Shown here one piece after another: positions 15,840-23,309 of a stretch of 40,297 bases of DNA (positions are counted from its first letter, which is position 1; every line of letters starts with the position of its first letter). Origin of the DNA: Neobacillus citreus (lineage in GTDB: Bacteria; Bacillota; Bacilli; Bacillales; Cytobacillaceae); NCBI RefSeq assembly GCF_018343545.2, contig NZ_JAGYPE020000053.1, positions 1 through 40,297 on the forward strand. Direction: 5' to 3'. The translations under genes were made by a program, and so were the position numbers. The notes below the pieces were generated by a model. The model was given only the letters and a program-made list of their open reading frames with translations. It did no database searches and had not been told where the DNA came from.

Positions 15840-16793
15840 TTGAAAATAATCGTCACTGGTGGAGCAGGGTTTATTGGTTCTCACCTATCAAGCAGGTTGA
15901 TAAAAGAAGGGCACCAAGTGCTCATTATTGATGAATTACACCCGTATTACTCTGTTGAAAGGAAAAAGCGGCAGCTTGAAATGATCAAACATGCCGGGGA
16001 ATTTTCCTTTTATCAGAAGAGCCTGATTCATCATGAAGGGGAAGTAAGAGACCTTTTTCATTTATTTAAGCCTGATACGGTCATTCATCTAGCTGCCATT
16101 CCAGGAGTCCCTAACTCGATTTTGGTTCCGAATGAATATGTAGATTATGACATCAAGGCAACTATTAACGCATTAAGATTCGCTGGTGAAGCAGGTGCCA
16201 AGCAGTTTATTTTCGCTTCGTCATCGTCCGTCTACGGTGACCAGCAAAACATCCCGTTAAAAGAAGACATGGCTAATGGAACAGTCGTTTCCCCGTATGC
16301 GGCGGCTAAGTACGGCGCAGAAGCGTTTTGTCATGCCTACTCGACCATTTATGATTATAAGGTATCGATTCTTCGCTTTTTTACGGTTTATGGCCCATGG
16401 GGACGTCCGGATATGGCGATCACGAAATTTATTAAACAGTTGATGGCTGACCAGGAAATCGTCGTATTTGGGAGCAAAACAGCCAGGGACTATACATATA
16501 TTGATGATTGCGTTTCAGGAATCATTAGTGCGTTTCAGCAAAAGGATCAATACGCTATTTTTAATATCGGTTCAGGCAGTCCAATCCTGATTGAAGAGTT
16601 AATCAAGCAGCTGCGCGGTTTTTTTCCCGGAATGAGGGTCAAACATACTGACTTTCGTCAGGGTGATGTCCAATCAACATGGGCAGATATTTCGAAGGCT
16701 AAGGGCGAGCTTGGCTTTCACCCGTCTATGTCATTTACTGATGGACTGAGCAGAACAATTGAATGGGCAAAGGCGCATGCAAAAGAGATTTAA
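15840..16793 (+). CDS. NAD-dependent sugar-nucleotide epimerase, UDP-glucuronate 4-epimerase-like
   Basis: This 317-residue short-chain dehydrogenase of the extended sugar-nucleotide epimerase group has the Rossmann motif TGGAGFIGSH (residues 6-15), the catalytic FASSSSVYG serine region, and Tyr153-x3-Lys157 in SPYAAAKYGAEAF. RFFTVYGPWGRPDMA is also typical. The segment HPYYSVERKKRQLE after the second strand resembles the DYY-x-x-x-LK-x-x-R-x-x-x-L region of UDP-glucuronate 4-epimerases. This would fit the UDP-glucose dehydrogenase encoded at 23.3 kb: UDP-GlcA to UDP-GalA. UDP-glucose 4-epimerase is the alternative. The TTG start follows AGAGGTG. It is the first gene of a tight four-gene operon (overlap of 17 bp with the next gene). 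Confidence 0.88.
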   Translation: MKIIVTGGAGFIGSHLSSRLIKEGHQVLIIDELHPYYSVERKKRQLEMIKHAGEFSFYQKSLIHHEGEVRDLFHLFKPDTVIHLAAIPGVPNSILVPNEYVDYDIKATINALRFAGEAGAKQFIFASSSSVYGDQQNIPLKEDMANGTVVSPYAAAKYGAEAFCHAYSTIYDYKVSILRFFTVYGPWGRPDMAITKFIKQLMADQEIVVFGSKTARDYTYIDDCVSGIISAFQQKDQYAIFNIGSGSPILIEELIKQLRGFFPGMRVKHTDFRQGDVQSTWADISKAKGELGFHPSMSFTDGLSRTIEWAKAHAKEI

Positions 16794-17709
16794 ATACATA
16801 GCAGGGGTCATTCTTTTTGGAATCTTTATTTATTTGTCCATACTGTATTTTCATGTTGGAGAATTTTTAGAAGAAACGAAACGGTTCTTTTGGGAGAGCC
16901 CCTATCTGATTATTGGGGTGACGATTTGCTATAGTTTATCGTTTATACTCAGGGCCGAAGCTTGGAAGTTGTATTTTGGGAATAGAGTCAGATTTTATAG
17001 CTGCCTGGAGGGTGTGCTCTTAAGCCTATTCATAAACCATATTACTCCAATCAAGCTTGGCGATGCTGTCAGGATAAGCGTTTTGTCTATAAGAGAAAAA
17101 CAGGTGAGCCCGGGGGAATCCCTCCAATCCGTGGTTGTCCTTCGATCTATCGATATGGCTATGCTCTTGTTATTTTCTTTTATTGGCTTGATTGTTTTTG
17201 CAAAGGCGTTTGTTTTCCGGTATTCAATCCTGTTCATTGTTATTTTAGCCATTGCTTGTCTAGTAGGAGGCATCCTGTTGTGGAGGTTTCTTCCCAGGTT
17301 TGTTCACAGGCAAATCCAATTAGTTAAAACCAACCTATCAGGAAGGAAAGCCTTGCTTATTTTTCTTATGATTGCCGTAAGCTGGGCATTAGAAGGCGCG
17401 GTAATATGGGGAGTTACTTCTTCCATGGGCAGTGGCCTTTCGATATATAAGGCTATTTGGGTTAACTCGATTACCGTTGGCGGACAAATTTTTCAAATTA
17501 CACCTGGTGGCATCTCTACATATGAATCTGTCATGACAGCTGCATTAACGACTTTTCATTTTTCTATTAAAGACGGCTATATGGCGGCCATCATCAGTCA
17601 CAGCTATAAATTTGTCTTTTCTTATTTGGCTGGAATGTTGCTGCTCCTCCATTCCCCTGTGTCAAAAATCAAACAAATTAAAGAAATCCTAGTAAGGAGA
17701 GGATTATAA
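16777..17709 (+). CDS. Flippase-like membrane protein (LPG synthase TM region family)
   Basis: This protein of about 310 residues has roughly eight transmembrane helices and belongs to the UPF0104/YbhN group (lysylphosphatidylglycerol synthase transmembrane region). Recognisable segments are FILRAEAWKLYFG, INHITPIKLGDAVRISVLS, SVVVLRSIDMAMLL, and the C-terminal GGQIFQITPGGISTYESVMT, the PxG-G-x-x-E signature of this family. Members are often encoded with glycosyltransferases, and some are thought to move lipid-linked sugars across the membrane. The ATG at 16777 is preceded by AAAGG at short spacing. The gene overlaps the epimerase gene and is followed 2 bp later by the phosphodiesterase-like gene, so it is cotranscribed and probably translationally coupled. 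Confidence 0.87.
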   Translation: MQKRFKYIAGVILFGIFIYLSILYFHVGEFLEETKRFFWESPYLIIGVTICYSLSFILRAEAWKLYFGNRVRFYSCLEGVLLSLFINHITPIKLGDAVRISVLSIREKQVSPGESLQSVVVLRSIDMAMLLLFSFIGLIVFAKAFVFRYSILFIVILAIACLVGGILLWRFLPRFVHRQIQLVKTNLSGRKALLIFLMIAVSWALEGAVIWGVTSSMGSGLSIYKAIWVNSITVGGQIFQITPGGISTYESVMTAALTTFHFSIKDGYMAAIISHSYKFVFSYLAGMLLLLHSPVSKIKQIKEILVRRGL

Positions 17710-17711
17710 GA

Positions 17712-19205
17712 ATGAAAAAAGCATCATCTTTTGAAAAAGCAGCAGCAAGATGCTGGAATCTTTTGAATGAAGGGAAGCCCTTTACACCAATTTTTACAGT
17801 TGGGACAATGGTGATTTACTCGGTTGCAAACTTCGGAAAGTCCGGCTTCCTAGCCGATTTTTTGCTAGGCCTGTTAGCCATTTTGCCATTGCTTGTGATC
17901 TATTACGTATTTGATTTCCCGTTATTTTTAAGAAATTATTTATGGATTCCGCTAGTTGCCTATCTTATTATTTGGAACAACGTGAATCTAGGATTACTGT
18001 TTACGGCAGTAGGATTATATTTCTTCTTTACCGTCTTTTTTTGGGGCACCTTTTATTATCATTTACGAATTGGTACCTCATGGCTTAATTTTACCCGCTT
18101 TTGGAAGCTTGTCTTGAAAAACAGCGATTCGACCAGTGGTAATGCCCAAGAACAGCTGCCAAAGTTTCTTTTATTATTATCACTATGGAATTTTTCGCTT
18201 TCAGAACATACATGGTCAGGGGCTGAAATCGGACAGCTTATCCTGTTTTATGTAGGAGTCTTTCTATTTTCATGGATTCTTCACAAAAATCTCTTCGATT
18301 GGAAGCCAAAGGTTATTCCAACCTACACCTCTAATGTTGTGGCAACCTCAAGGGAAATCAATCAAAAAGTGATTGTGATGGTCATTGACGGGATGAGAAA
18401 GGAAAGGTTTGAGGAAGCGAATACACCGTTTCTTGATTTCTTAAGAAAAAATGGTACTGAGTATGCCCGGATGGAAACGGTCTACCCTGCTCGGACTGTT
18501 GTTTGTTTTTCGTCTATGTTTACCGGAACCTATCCATTTGAACATGGGATTAAATCCAATATGGTGTGGAAGCTCGGAATTAAGGTCGAAAGCGTCTTTG
18601 ATAGTTTAAGAAAGGTTAGTAAAAAGGGGTCTCTTTTGGCAGTGGCCCATCTGGTGGATTCGTTTGGCAGTGATGTTGATACGTTCACGGCGGTCATGCA
18701 TAACGATGTTGTCGATCGAAAAATTATCGAGAGGGCAAAGTTGATTATGGACGAAAAAAATCCCGATTTGCAAATCGTCCAGTTGATCAGTACCGATCAA
18801 ACCGGCCACAGCCGAGGAGTCTTATATGACGAATATATTCAAAAGATTGAGGAAGCCGATACGCTAGTCAAGGAGTATTATGATTGGCTAAAGGAAAAAG
18901 GAAGACTGGAAAATTACACGTTCATCGTCTGTGCGGACCATGGCCAGGCGGATGGCATTGGCGGTCACGGTCACCTTGATGAAGGTGAACGGTTCGTACC
19001 ATTTTTTATGTACGGACCGGCCATTGAGAGCGGCAAAGTGGTCGAAGAAAAGCATAGCTTGGTTTCTCTTGCTTCAACGATTTCCTATTTATTAGGGGCG
19101 CCGTTTCCAAATAAAGCCCGTGGGCCAGTATTAAACGAAGCAATTAGGAAGGAAGTATTAATAAATGATGCAGCAAAAGGTGATCGTATTTCTTCCAGCT
19201 CATAA
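17712..19205 (+). CDS. Membrane-anchored alkaline-phosphatase-superfamily enzyme
   Basis: This 497-residue protein has an N-terminal part with about five transmembrane helices (roughly residues 25-190) and a C-terminal catalytic domain of the type I phosphodiesterase/nucleotide pyrophosphatase group. The two-metal site is complete: Asp226 (VMVIDGMRK), nucleophile Thr262 (VYPARTVVCFSSMFTG), Asp362 and His366 (STDQTGHSRG), Asp409-His410 (CADHGQ) and His419 or His421 (GGHGHLDEGERFVPFFMYGP). It could hydrolyse or transfer a phospho-group on a lipid or glycan; the side of the membrane is not certain. The ribosome binding site is AAGGAGAGGA. It lies 2 bp after the flippase-like gene and overlaps the GT2 gene by 41 bp. 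The fused membrane part is unusual for simple pyrophosphatases. Confidence 0.87.
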   Translation: MKKASSFEKAAARCWNLLNEGKPFTPIFTVGTMVIYSVANFGKSGFLADFLLGLLAILPLLVIYYVFDFPLFLRNYLWIPLVAYLIIWNNVNLGLLFTAVGLYFFFTVFFWGTFYYHLRIGTSWLNFTRFWKLVLKNSDSTSGNAQEQLPKFLLLLSLWNFSLSEHTWSGAEIGQLILFYVGVFLFSWILHKNLFDWKPKVIPTYTSNVVATSREINQKVIVMVIDGMRKERFEEANTPFLDFLRKNGTEYARMETVYPARTVVCFSSMFTGTYPFEHGIKSNMVWKLGIKVESVFDSLRKVSKKGSLLAVAHLVDSFGSDVDTFTAVMHNDVVDRKIIERAKLIMDEKNPDLQIVQLISTDQTGHSRGVLYDEYIQKIEEADTLVKEYYDWLKEKGRLENYTFIVCADHGQADGIGGHGHLDEGERFVPFFMYGPAIESGKVVEEKHSLVSLASTISYLLGAPFPNKARGPVLNEAIRKEVLINDAAKGDRISSSS

Positions 19206-19926
19206 TGAGGAAGAGTCAATCGCGGAGGTTATTAAAAAGATACCTAGAGATTTTAATCCACGTGTGCAAGTAGAAGTTTTAGTTGTCAATGACGGCTCCA
19301 GTGATCGAACGGTTGAACAATCCCTAATGGCTGGAGCGGATTATATCTATACATTTGAAAAGAATCAAGGATTAGGGGCAGCTGTTCGAAAAGGATTGGA
19401 GCTTTGTGTAGAGAAAAAGGCTGATATTGGTGTCATGATTGATGCGGATAATGAGTATCCTGCTGAGCAGATTCCTGAATTAATTGAACCCATTCTAACT
19501 GGAACCAGCGACTATGTTATGGGGTCAAGGTTTATGGGAACAATTAAAGGGATGAAGTGGAACCGGAGACTCGGAAATTATTGTTTTACGCTGCTTCAAG
19601 CACTCTTACTGCGGAAATGGATCTATGATGGCCAATCCGGCATGCGGGCTTTTTCTAGACAGGCAATGATGGAGGCAGAAATCATTCATGATTATAACTA
19701 TGCCCAAGTGCTTACATTAAATCTAATAAGAAAAGGGTTCCGAATGAAAGAAATTCCTATTCATTATCAGGTCCGAAAAGCTGGAGAATCATTTATTAAG
19801 TTTAGGGCCTATATGACCTCAGTCCTGCCTGCCATTATCAAAGAGATGACAAGGCCTGTTAGAAAGAGAAGAGTTTATCTTGAACAAGGCAGCGTTTTTC
19901 CGTTAATGAATAATAAGAAGGATTAA
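19165..19926 (+). CDS. GT2 glycosyltransferase, DPM-like (polyprenyl-phosphate donor type)
   Basis: This 253-residue family 2 glycosyltransferase has the standard GT-A motifs: FLPAHNEEESIAEVI at the N-terminus, VLVVNDGSSDRTVEQ, GLGAAVRKGLE, the D-x-D-containing GVMIDADNEYPAEQIPELI, and DGQSGMRAFSRQAM, then a C-terminal HYQVRKAGESFIKFRAY region. This pattern is that of dolichol/polyprenyl-phosphate sugar synthases. There is no C-terminal membrane domain, so it would work at the inner face on undecaprenyl phosphate. A GT-C enzyme that could use such a lipid donor is encoded at 21.8 kb. The start at 19165 lies after AGGAAGGAAG and overlaps the previous gene by 41 bp, so the two are coupled. It is the last gene before the Fur-controlled FTR1 operon. 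Confidence 0.9.
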   Translation: MMQQKVIVFLPAHNEEESIAEVIKKIPRDFNPRVQVEVLVVNDGSSDRTVEQSLMAGADYIYTFEKNQGLGAAVRKGLELCVEKKADIGVMIDADNEYPAEQIPELIEPILTGTSDYVMGSRFMGTIKGMKWNRRLGNYCFTLLQALLLRKWIYDGQSGMRAFSRQAMMEAEIIHDYNYAQVLTLNLIRKGFRMKEIPIHYQVRKAGESFIKFRAYMTSVLPAIIKEMTRPVRKRRVYLEQGSVFPLMNNKKD

Positions 19927-19972
19927 TAAGTATTATAAATATGTTATTTATGTGAATTTCTAATTTGGTGGA

Positions 19973-20006
19973 TTGACAGCGAAGATGATAATCATTATCA
20001 TTATCA
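19973..20006 (+). promoter_or_regulatory. Promoter with overlapping Fur boxes for the FTR1 operon
   Basis: TTGACA (19973-19978) and TATCAT (19996-20001) are 17 bp apart. TGATAATCATTATCA (19986-20000) equals the Fur consensus, and a further ATTATCA copy extends the array to 20006, giving overlapping sites across the -10 element. It predicts iron-repressed transcription of the FTR1 genes and possibly of the downstream glycan genes. Confidence 0.92.
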
Positions 20007-20026
20007 GTGGAGGAGGAAATTTTTTA

Positions 20027-20782
20027 ATGAAGAAATTTTCAGTATTGTTTTTCATTACTTTTTTAATAATAAATGCCCTTTCCATTCACGGGGTGGAGGC
20101 TTATTCCTACGGTGACCCCAACGAAGAGAAAGTTGCTCAAGTTTACAAAGAAATGCTCGTAAAACTTGATGAGAATCCTCCAAATTTTACAGCTGCAAAA
20201 AAGTCTTATGAATCTGTTCAAGAAGAAATTGATATGCACATGGGGCCTGAGCCATCCAAGCTTATTCTTAAAAACTTGGCAGATGAAGATAAACAGGCGC
20301 TAACCGATAATATGGAGAAGCTTCTTGTCTTAAATATCGCGAGACGCCTTGATAGTATTGAAAATAATTTTTCAGAATATGAGACTACGAAAAGACTCCT
20401 TGCTAAAGGATTTGCTACATACGAAGCATTGTCACCAAAGGTTGAAGCTGAGCATCCGGAAAACGATAAAAAAATCCGAGCGGATTTTGATGAGGCACTT
20501 CAAGCATTGGGGAACCCTGGTTTGTTTGGCGTAGGGAAAAAGGAAGCTAGTCTAGATTCCTTTAAGCAAAATAAAGATGACATTTTGGATACTTTAAAAA
20601 CAGAATTTAAAATAAAAAGCCTTGATGTAGGACATTTTTCAGAGAGTGCGACAGAGTCTAATGCCGGTGGCAAAAAGGATTGGACAGATGTTTCGAATAT
20701 TCGAAATTGGATTCCGCTGATCTTAATTGCTGCAGTGATCATTGCAGTTGTCGTATTTGTTGTTCGAAGAAGAAGGAAATAA
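20027..20782 (+). CDS. Secreted, C-terminally anchored FTR1-associated domain protein
   Basis: This 251-residue protein has an N-terminal signal peptide (MKKFSVLFFITFLIINAL, probable cleavage after GVEA), a helical extracytoplasmic domain, and a C-terminal anchor (about residues 227-245, IPLILIAAVIIAVVVFVV) followed by RRRRK. The middle part, with LDSIENNFSEYETTKRLLAKGF, DEALQALGNPGLFGVG and DTLKTEF, looks like the extracytoplasmic domain found fused in front of many FTR1 permeases. Here it is a separate polypeptide encoded 39 bp before the permease. It would act outside the membrane, probably handling iron for the permease; no classical metal motif is obvious. The start at 20027 follows GGAGGAGG. 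Transcription should be Fur-controlled. Confidence 0.82.
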   Translation: MKKFSVLFFITFLIINALSIHGVEAYSYGDPNEEKVAQVYKEMLVKLDENPPNFTAAKKSYESVQEEIDMHMGPEPSKLILKNLADEDKQALTDNMEKLLVLNIARRLDSIENNFSEYETTKRLLAKGFATYEALSPKVEAEHPENDKKIRADFDEALQALGNPGLFGVGKKEASLDSFKQNKDDILDTLKTEFKIKSLDVGHFSESATESNAGGKKDWTDVSNIRNWIPLILIAAVIIAVVVFVVRRRRK

Positions 20783-20821
20783 TAAAACGAAAAGACACCT
20801 TTGGAGAGAGGAGAGGCGGCT

Positions 20822-21745
20822 GTGGAAATTCAAGCGCTGCTGATAACATTTCGGGAAGTTTTAGAGGCATTGCTCATTGTCGGGATTATTACGACCTATT
20901 TAAAAAGAGTGAACCAAAAGCAATACACAAAATATGTCTGGTTGGGAGCAGGCCTTGCCGTCCTGGCGAGCTTCGGGGCGGCCTTGTTATTCCAGGTCGT
21001 GTTTACTGGATTTGCGGCAATGGGAAGCGAGATGTATCTGAAAATAGGGATTATGCTTGTTTCAACCGTCCTCCTCACGCAAATGGTGTTTTGGATGGCC
21101 AGTCATGCTCGTGATTTAAAAGGAAACATGGAAGGGAAAATGAATAAGTTTATTACGACCGGCAACGTTGTTGGCATGGTCATTCATTCCTTTCTGGTCG
21201 TCCTTCGAGAAGGAATTGAAACGGTATTTTTCTTTGCTGCAATAACCGGCGGTAACATTGGCGCTGCAATGCAGGGCTGGGGTGCAATAACCGGGGTGAT
21301 CATCGCCGCTGTCGTCTCGTATTTCTTCTTTAAAGGAACAATGAGAATTCCATTAAGCACTTTCTTTAAACTGACTGGTGCATTTATTATTTTAATTTCC
21401 GCAGGGTTATTGGTACAGGCGATTTCGATGATGCAGGATTTAAACATTATCGGTAGTGTCATTCCACATGTATATGACCTTACCTGGTTTTTACCTGAGC
21501 ATCCGATTGACTATAGCCATTATCTTCGTGATCATGGTACTGCGCCGCTCATTTCAGGGGATATTGGCATCTTTTTAAAGGCCTTATTCGGCTATTCATC
21601 GATGCCTTCGATTGAAGAGGTACTTGCCTATATTGGTTATTTTGTCGTTATTTTATTGCTTACTTCCTCAAAAAATGCTCCGGTAAAAGCAAAAAAGGAA
21701 GAAGCGGCCAAATCAGCCAAACTGCTTAAACCACAGGCAAAATAG
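20822..21745 (+). CDS. FTR1-family iron permease (EfeU-like)
   Basis: This permease of about 307 residues with roughly seven transmembrane helices belongs to the oxidase-dependent iron transporter (FTR1/EfeU) family. Both REXXE iron-binding motifs are present: FREVLEALLIVG at the N-terminus and VLREGIETVFFFAAI near residue 128. The GTG start at 20822 follows GGAGAGG; the longer TTG frame at 20801 would start inside that ribosome binding site. EfeO and EfeB, the usual partners in B. subtilis, are absent here. The partner is instead the separate extracytoplasmic protein upstream and perhaps the Fur-controlled lipoprotein at 14.6 kb. It is flanked on both sides by glycan-synthesis genes. Confidence 0.93.
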   Translation: MEIQALLITFREVLEALLIVGIITTYLKRVNQKQYTKYVWLGAGLAVLASFGAALLFQVVFTGFAAMGSEMYLKIGIMLVSTVLLTQMVFWMASHARDLKGNMEGKMNKFITTGNVVGMVIHSFLVVLREGIETVFFFAAITGGNIGAAMQGWGAITGVIIAAVVSYFFFKGTMRIPLSTFFKLTGAFIILISAGLLVQAISMMQDLNIIGSVIPHVYDLTWFLPEHPIDYSHYLRDHGTAPLISGDIGIFLKALFGYSSMPSIEEVLAYIGYFVVILLLTSSKNAPVKAKKEEAAKSAKLLKPQAK

Positions 21746-21758
21746 TTCAGCGAAACTT

Positions 21759-21789
21759 AAAAGTACAAGGCGGACGCCTTGTACTTTTT
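21759..21789 (+). terminator. Terminator or attenuator after FTR1
   Basis: A 13-bp stem (AAAAGTACAAGGC / GCCTTGTACTTTT) is followed by TTTTT. Only 24 bp separate it from the next start codon, too little for an independent downstream promoter, so partial read-through from the Fur promoter is likely. Confidence 0.85.
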
Positions 21790-21813
21790 CTCTTACCAAA
21801 AGCAGGTGATTAT

Positions 21814-23283
21814 ATGAAATTAGCAGGATTCAAGCGTGGATTTCTAATGGCATTAAGCATGGTAACAATCATAACTGTGAGTGCCTCTCAGCTTTATTTT
21901 TTAAATCCATTCGCCTCAACATGGGATCAGGTGGATTTTTCCCTGGCGGTGATTCGTTTTGATTTAATGGCTATGCAGCCCCATTTTCCTGGATATCCCT
22001 TCTTTATATTGGGTGGAAAAATCCTTTATCCTTTTTTAGAAAATCCAGCAGTGGCCCTGACCATGTTTAATATTCTGGCTTATGCAAGCTCGCTATTTCC
22101 GATTTATCGGCTCTTTCGAAAATTACTGCCTGTCCACTTTTCATGGCTGGCAACGGCCATCATTTTTTCGCAAACCTATATTGTGATCATGGTCAATCAG
22201 CCGATGTCAGAAGGGGCGGCGCTCGCAGTCCTTTGGTGGTATGTTTGGAGTCTTACATTAGCTATGGAAAGACACAATTCCTCCTTTATTTTATTGCCAT
22301 TAGGCATTTTAAGTATCATGCTAGGTATCCGTCTTTCCTATCTGCCGTTTGCATTGGGCATCTTGTTTTTGTTTTATTGGAAATGGAAAAATGGGCTTCT
22401 AACATTAAAAGAGGCCGGTTATTATGCTCTCTTTGGGCTTGTCTTTCAGGCCTGCTGGGTTGTCGCTCTGATCATCTCTGAAGGAAGTCTGACAGGTTTT
22501 ATTAAGCTTTCTTTAGCCTTTACAAGTGGCCATTTCACAGATTGGGGCGGAGCAGTCGAAACATCTGAGATTAGTTTTTTGAAGAGATGTTCGATATTTT
22601 TATGGGATAATATTCTTTGGACAGGTATTGCCGCAAAAGAGTACATAATTGCTGTTATTTATCTTTGCTTGTTTATAAGGATAGGAGTTAGCAGTAGACC
22701 CAAAATAGAGTATGAAGCAAGAAAGCCTTTTGTGAATTTAATTTATCTGTTGTTTTTCAGTTATTTTTTATGGGCACTGCTGGCACAAAATATTGAGAAA
22801 CCAAGGCATATCCTCCCGCTTGCGGCTCTGCTTATTTTCTATCTTTGTTTTCAGCTTTTCGCAAAAAGGATTCCCTGGTTCATAACCGTCATGGCCGTTA
22901 TTTTGCTTGGATTTCAAACTGTAAAAAGTGTGGAGTTATTAAAAGCGGAAGCGGCTGAACAGCCTGCCGTTTATCAAATGAATGCGTATATTGAAAAAAT
23001 GAATGAACCGGTTATTCTTTACACATGGGAGGAAACACGGGTATTGCAATATTTACATGCACCGTACACCCACAAAAGGATTAACACGTACCAATTATTT
23101 CAAATGGAAACAAAATATTATCAAGGAAGAACGGTGCTGCTGACGGACAAAGTAGTAAAAGGGTTTGTTTCACAGGGGGGGTCCGTTAAGGGGAAGATAA
23201 AAAAGCTGAAGAGCTTCAAGTCACGAGAGCTTTATGACCCAGTTTATAATGAAATTACCTTATATAAATGGATCGACCATTAA
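21814..23283 (+). CDS. GT-C-fold polytopic membrane glycosyltransferase
   Basis: This 489-residue protein has about ten to twelve transmembrane helices and a soluble C-terminal part. The first extracytoplasmic loop has the acidic pattern STWDQVDFSLAVIRFDL followed by QPHFPGYPFFI, with Asp38, Asp41 and Asp50. That is the loop 1 arrangement of GT-C enzymes (ArnT/PMT-like) that use polyprenyl-phosphate sugars outside the membrane. The remainder is hydrophobic and poorly conserved. It pairs logically with the DPM-like GT2 encoded at 19.2 kb. The start follows AGGTGAT. It is followed by ugd after 26 bp, so the two form an operon. Donor and acceptor are unknown. Confidence 0.8.
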   Translation: MKLAGFKRGFLMALSMVTIITVSASQLYFLNPFASTWDQVDFSLAVIRFDLMAMQPHFPGYPFFILGGKILYPFLENPAVALTMFNILAYASSLFPIYRLFRKLLPVHFSWLATAIIFSQTYIVIMVNQPMSEGAALAVLWWYVWSLTLAMERHNSSFILLPLGILSIMLGIRLSYLPFALGILFLFYWKWKNGLLTLKEAGYYALFGLVFQACWVVALIISEGSLTGFIKLSLAFTSGHFTDWGGAVETSEISFLKRCSIFLWDNILWTGIAAKEYIIAVIYLCLFIRIGVSSRPKIEYEARKPFVNLIYLLFFSYFLWALLAQNIEKPRHILPLAALLIFYLCFQLFAKRIPWFITVMAVILLGFQTVKSVELLKAEAAEQPAVYQMNAYIEKMNEPVILYTWEETRVLQYLHAPYTHKRINTYQLFQMETKYYQGRTVLLTDKVVKGFVSQGGSVKGKIKKLKSFKSRELYDPVYNEITLYKWIDH

Positions 23284-23309
23284 TGATTGTAATAGAAAGG
23301 ACTTAAGCA

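Noticed and set aside
20680..21114. 144-residue plus-strand frame across the FTR1 start
   Set aside because: It overlaps the two convincing iron genes in another frame, is Cys/Arg-rich without any ribosome binding site, and matches no family.
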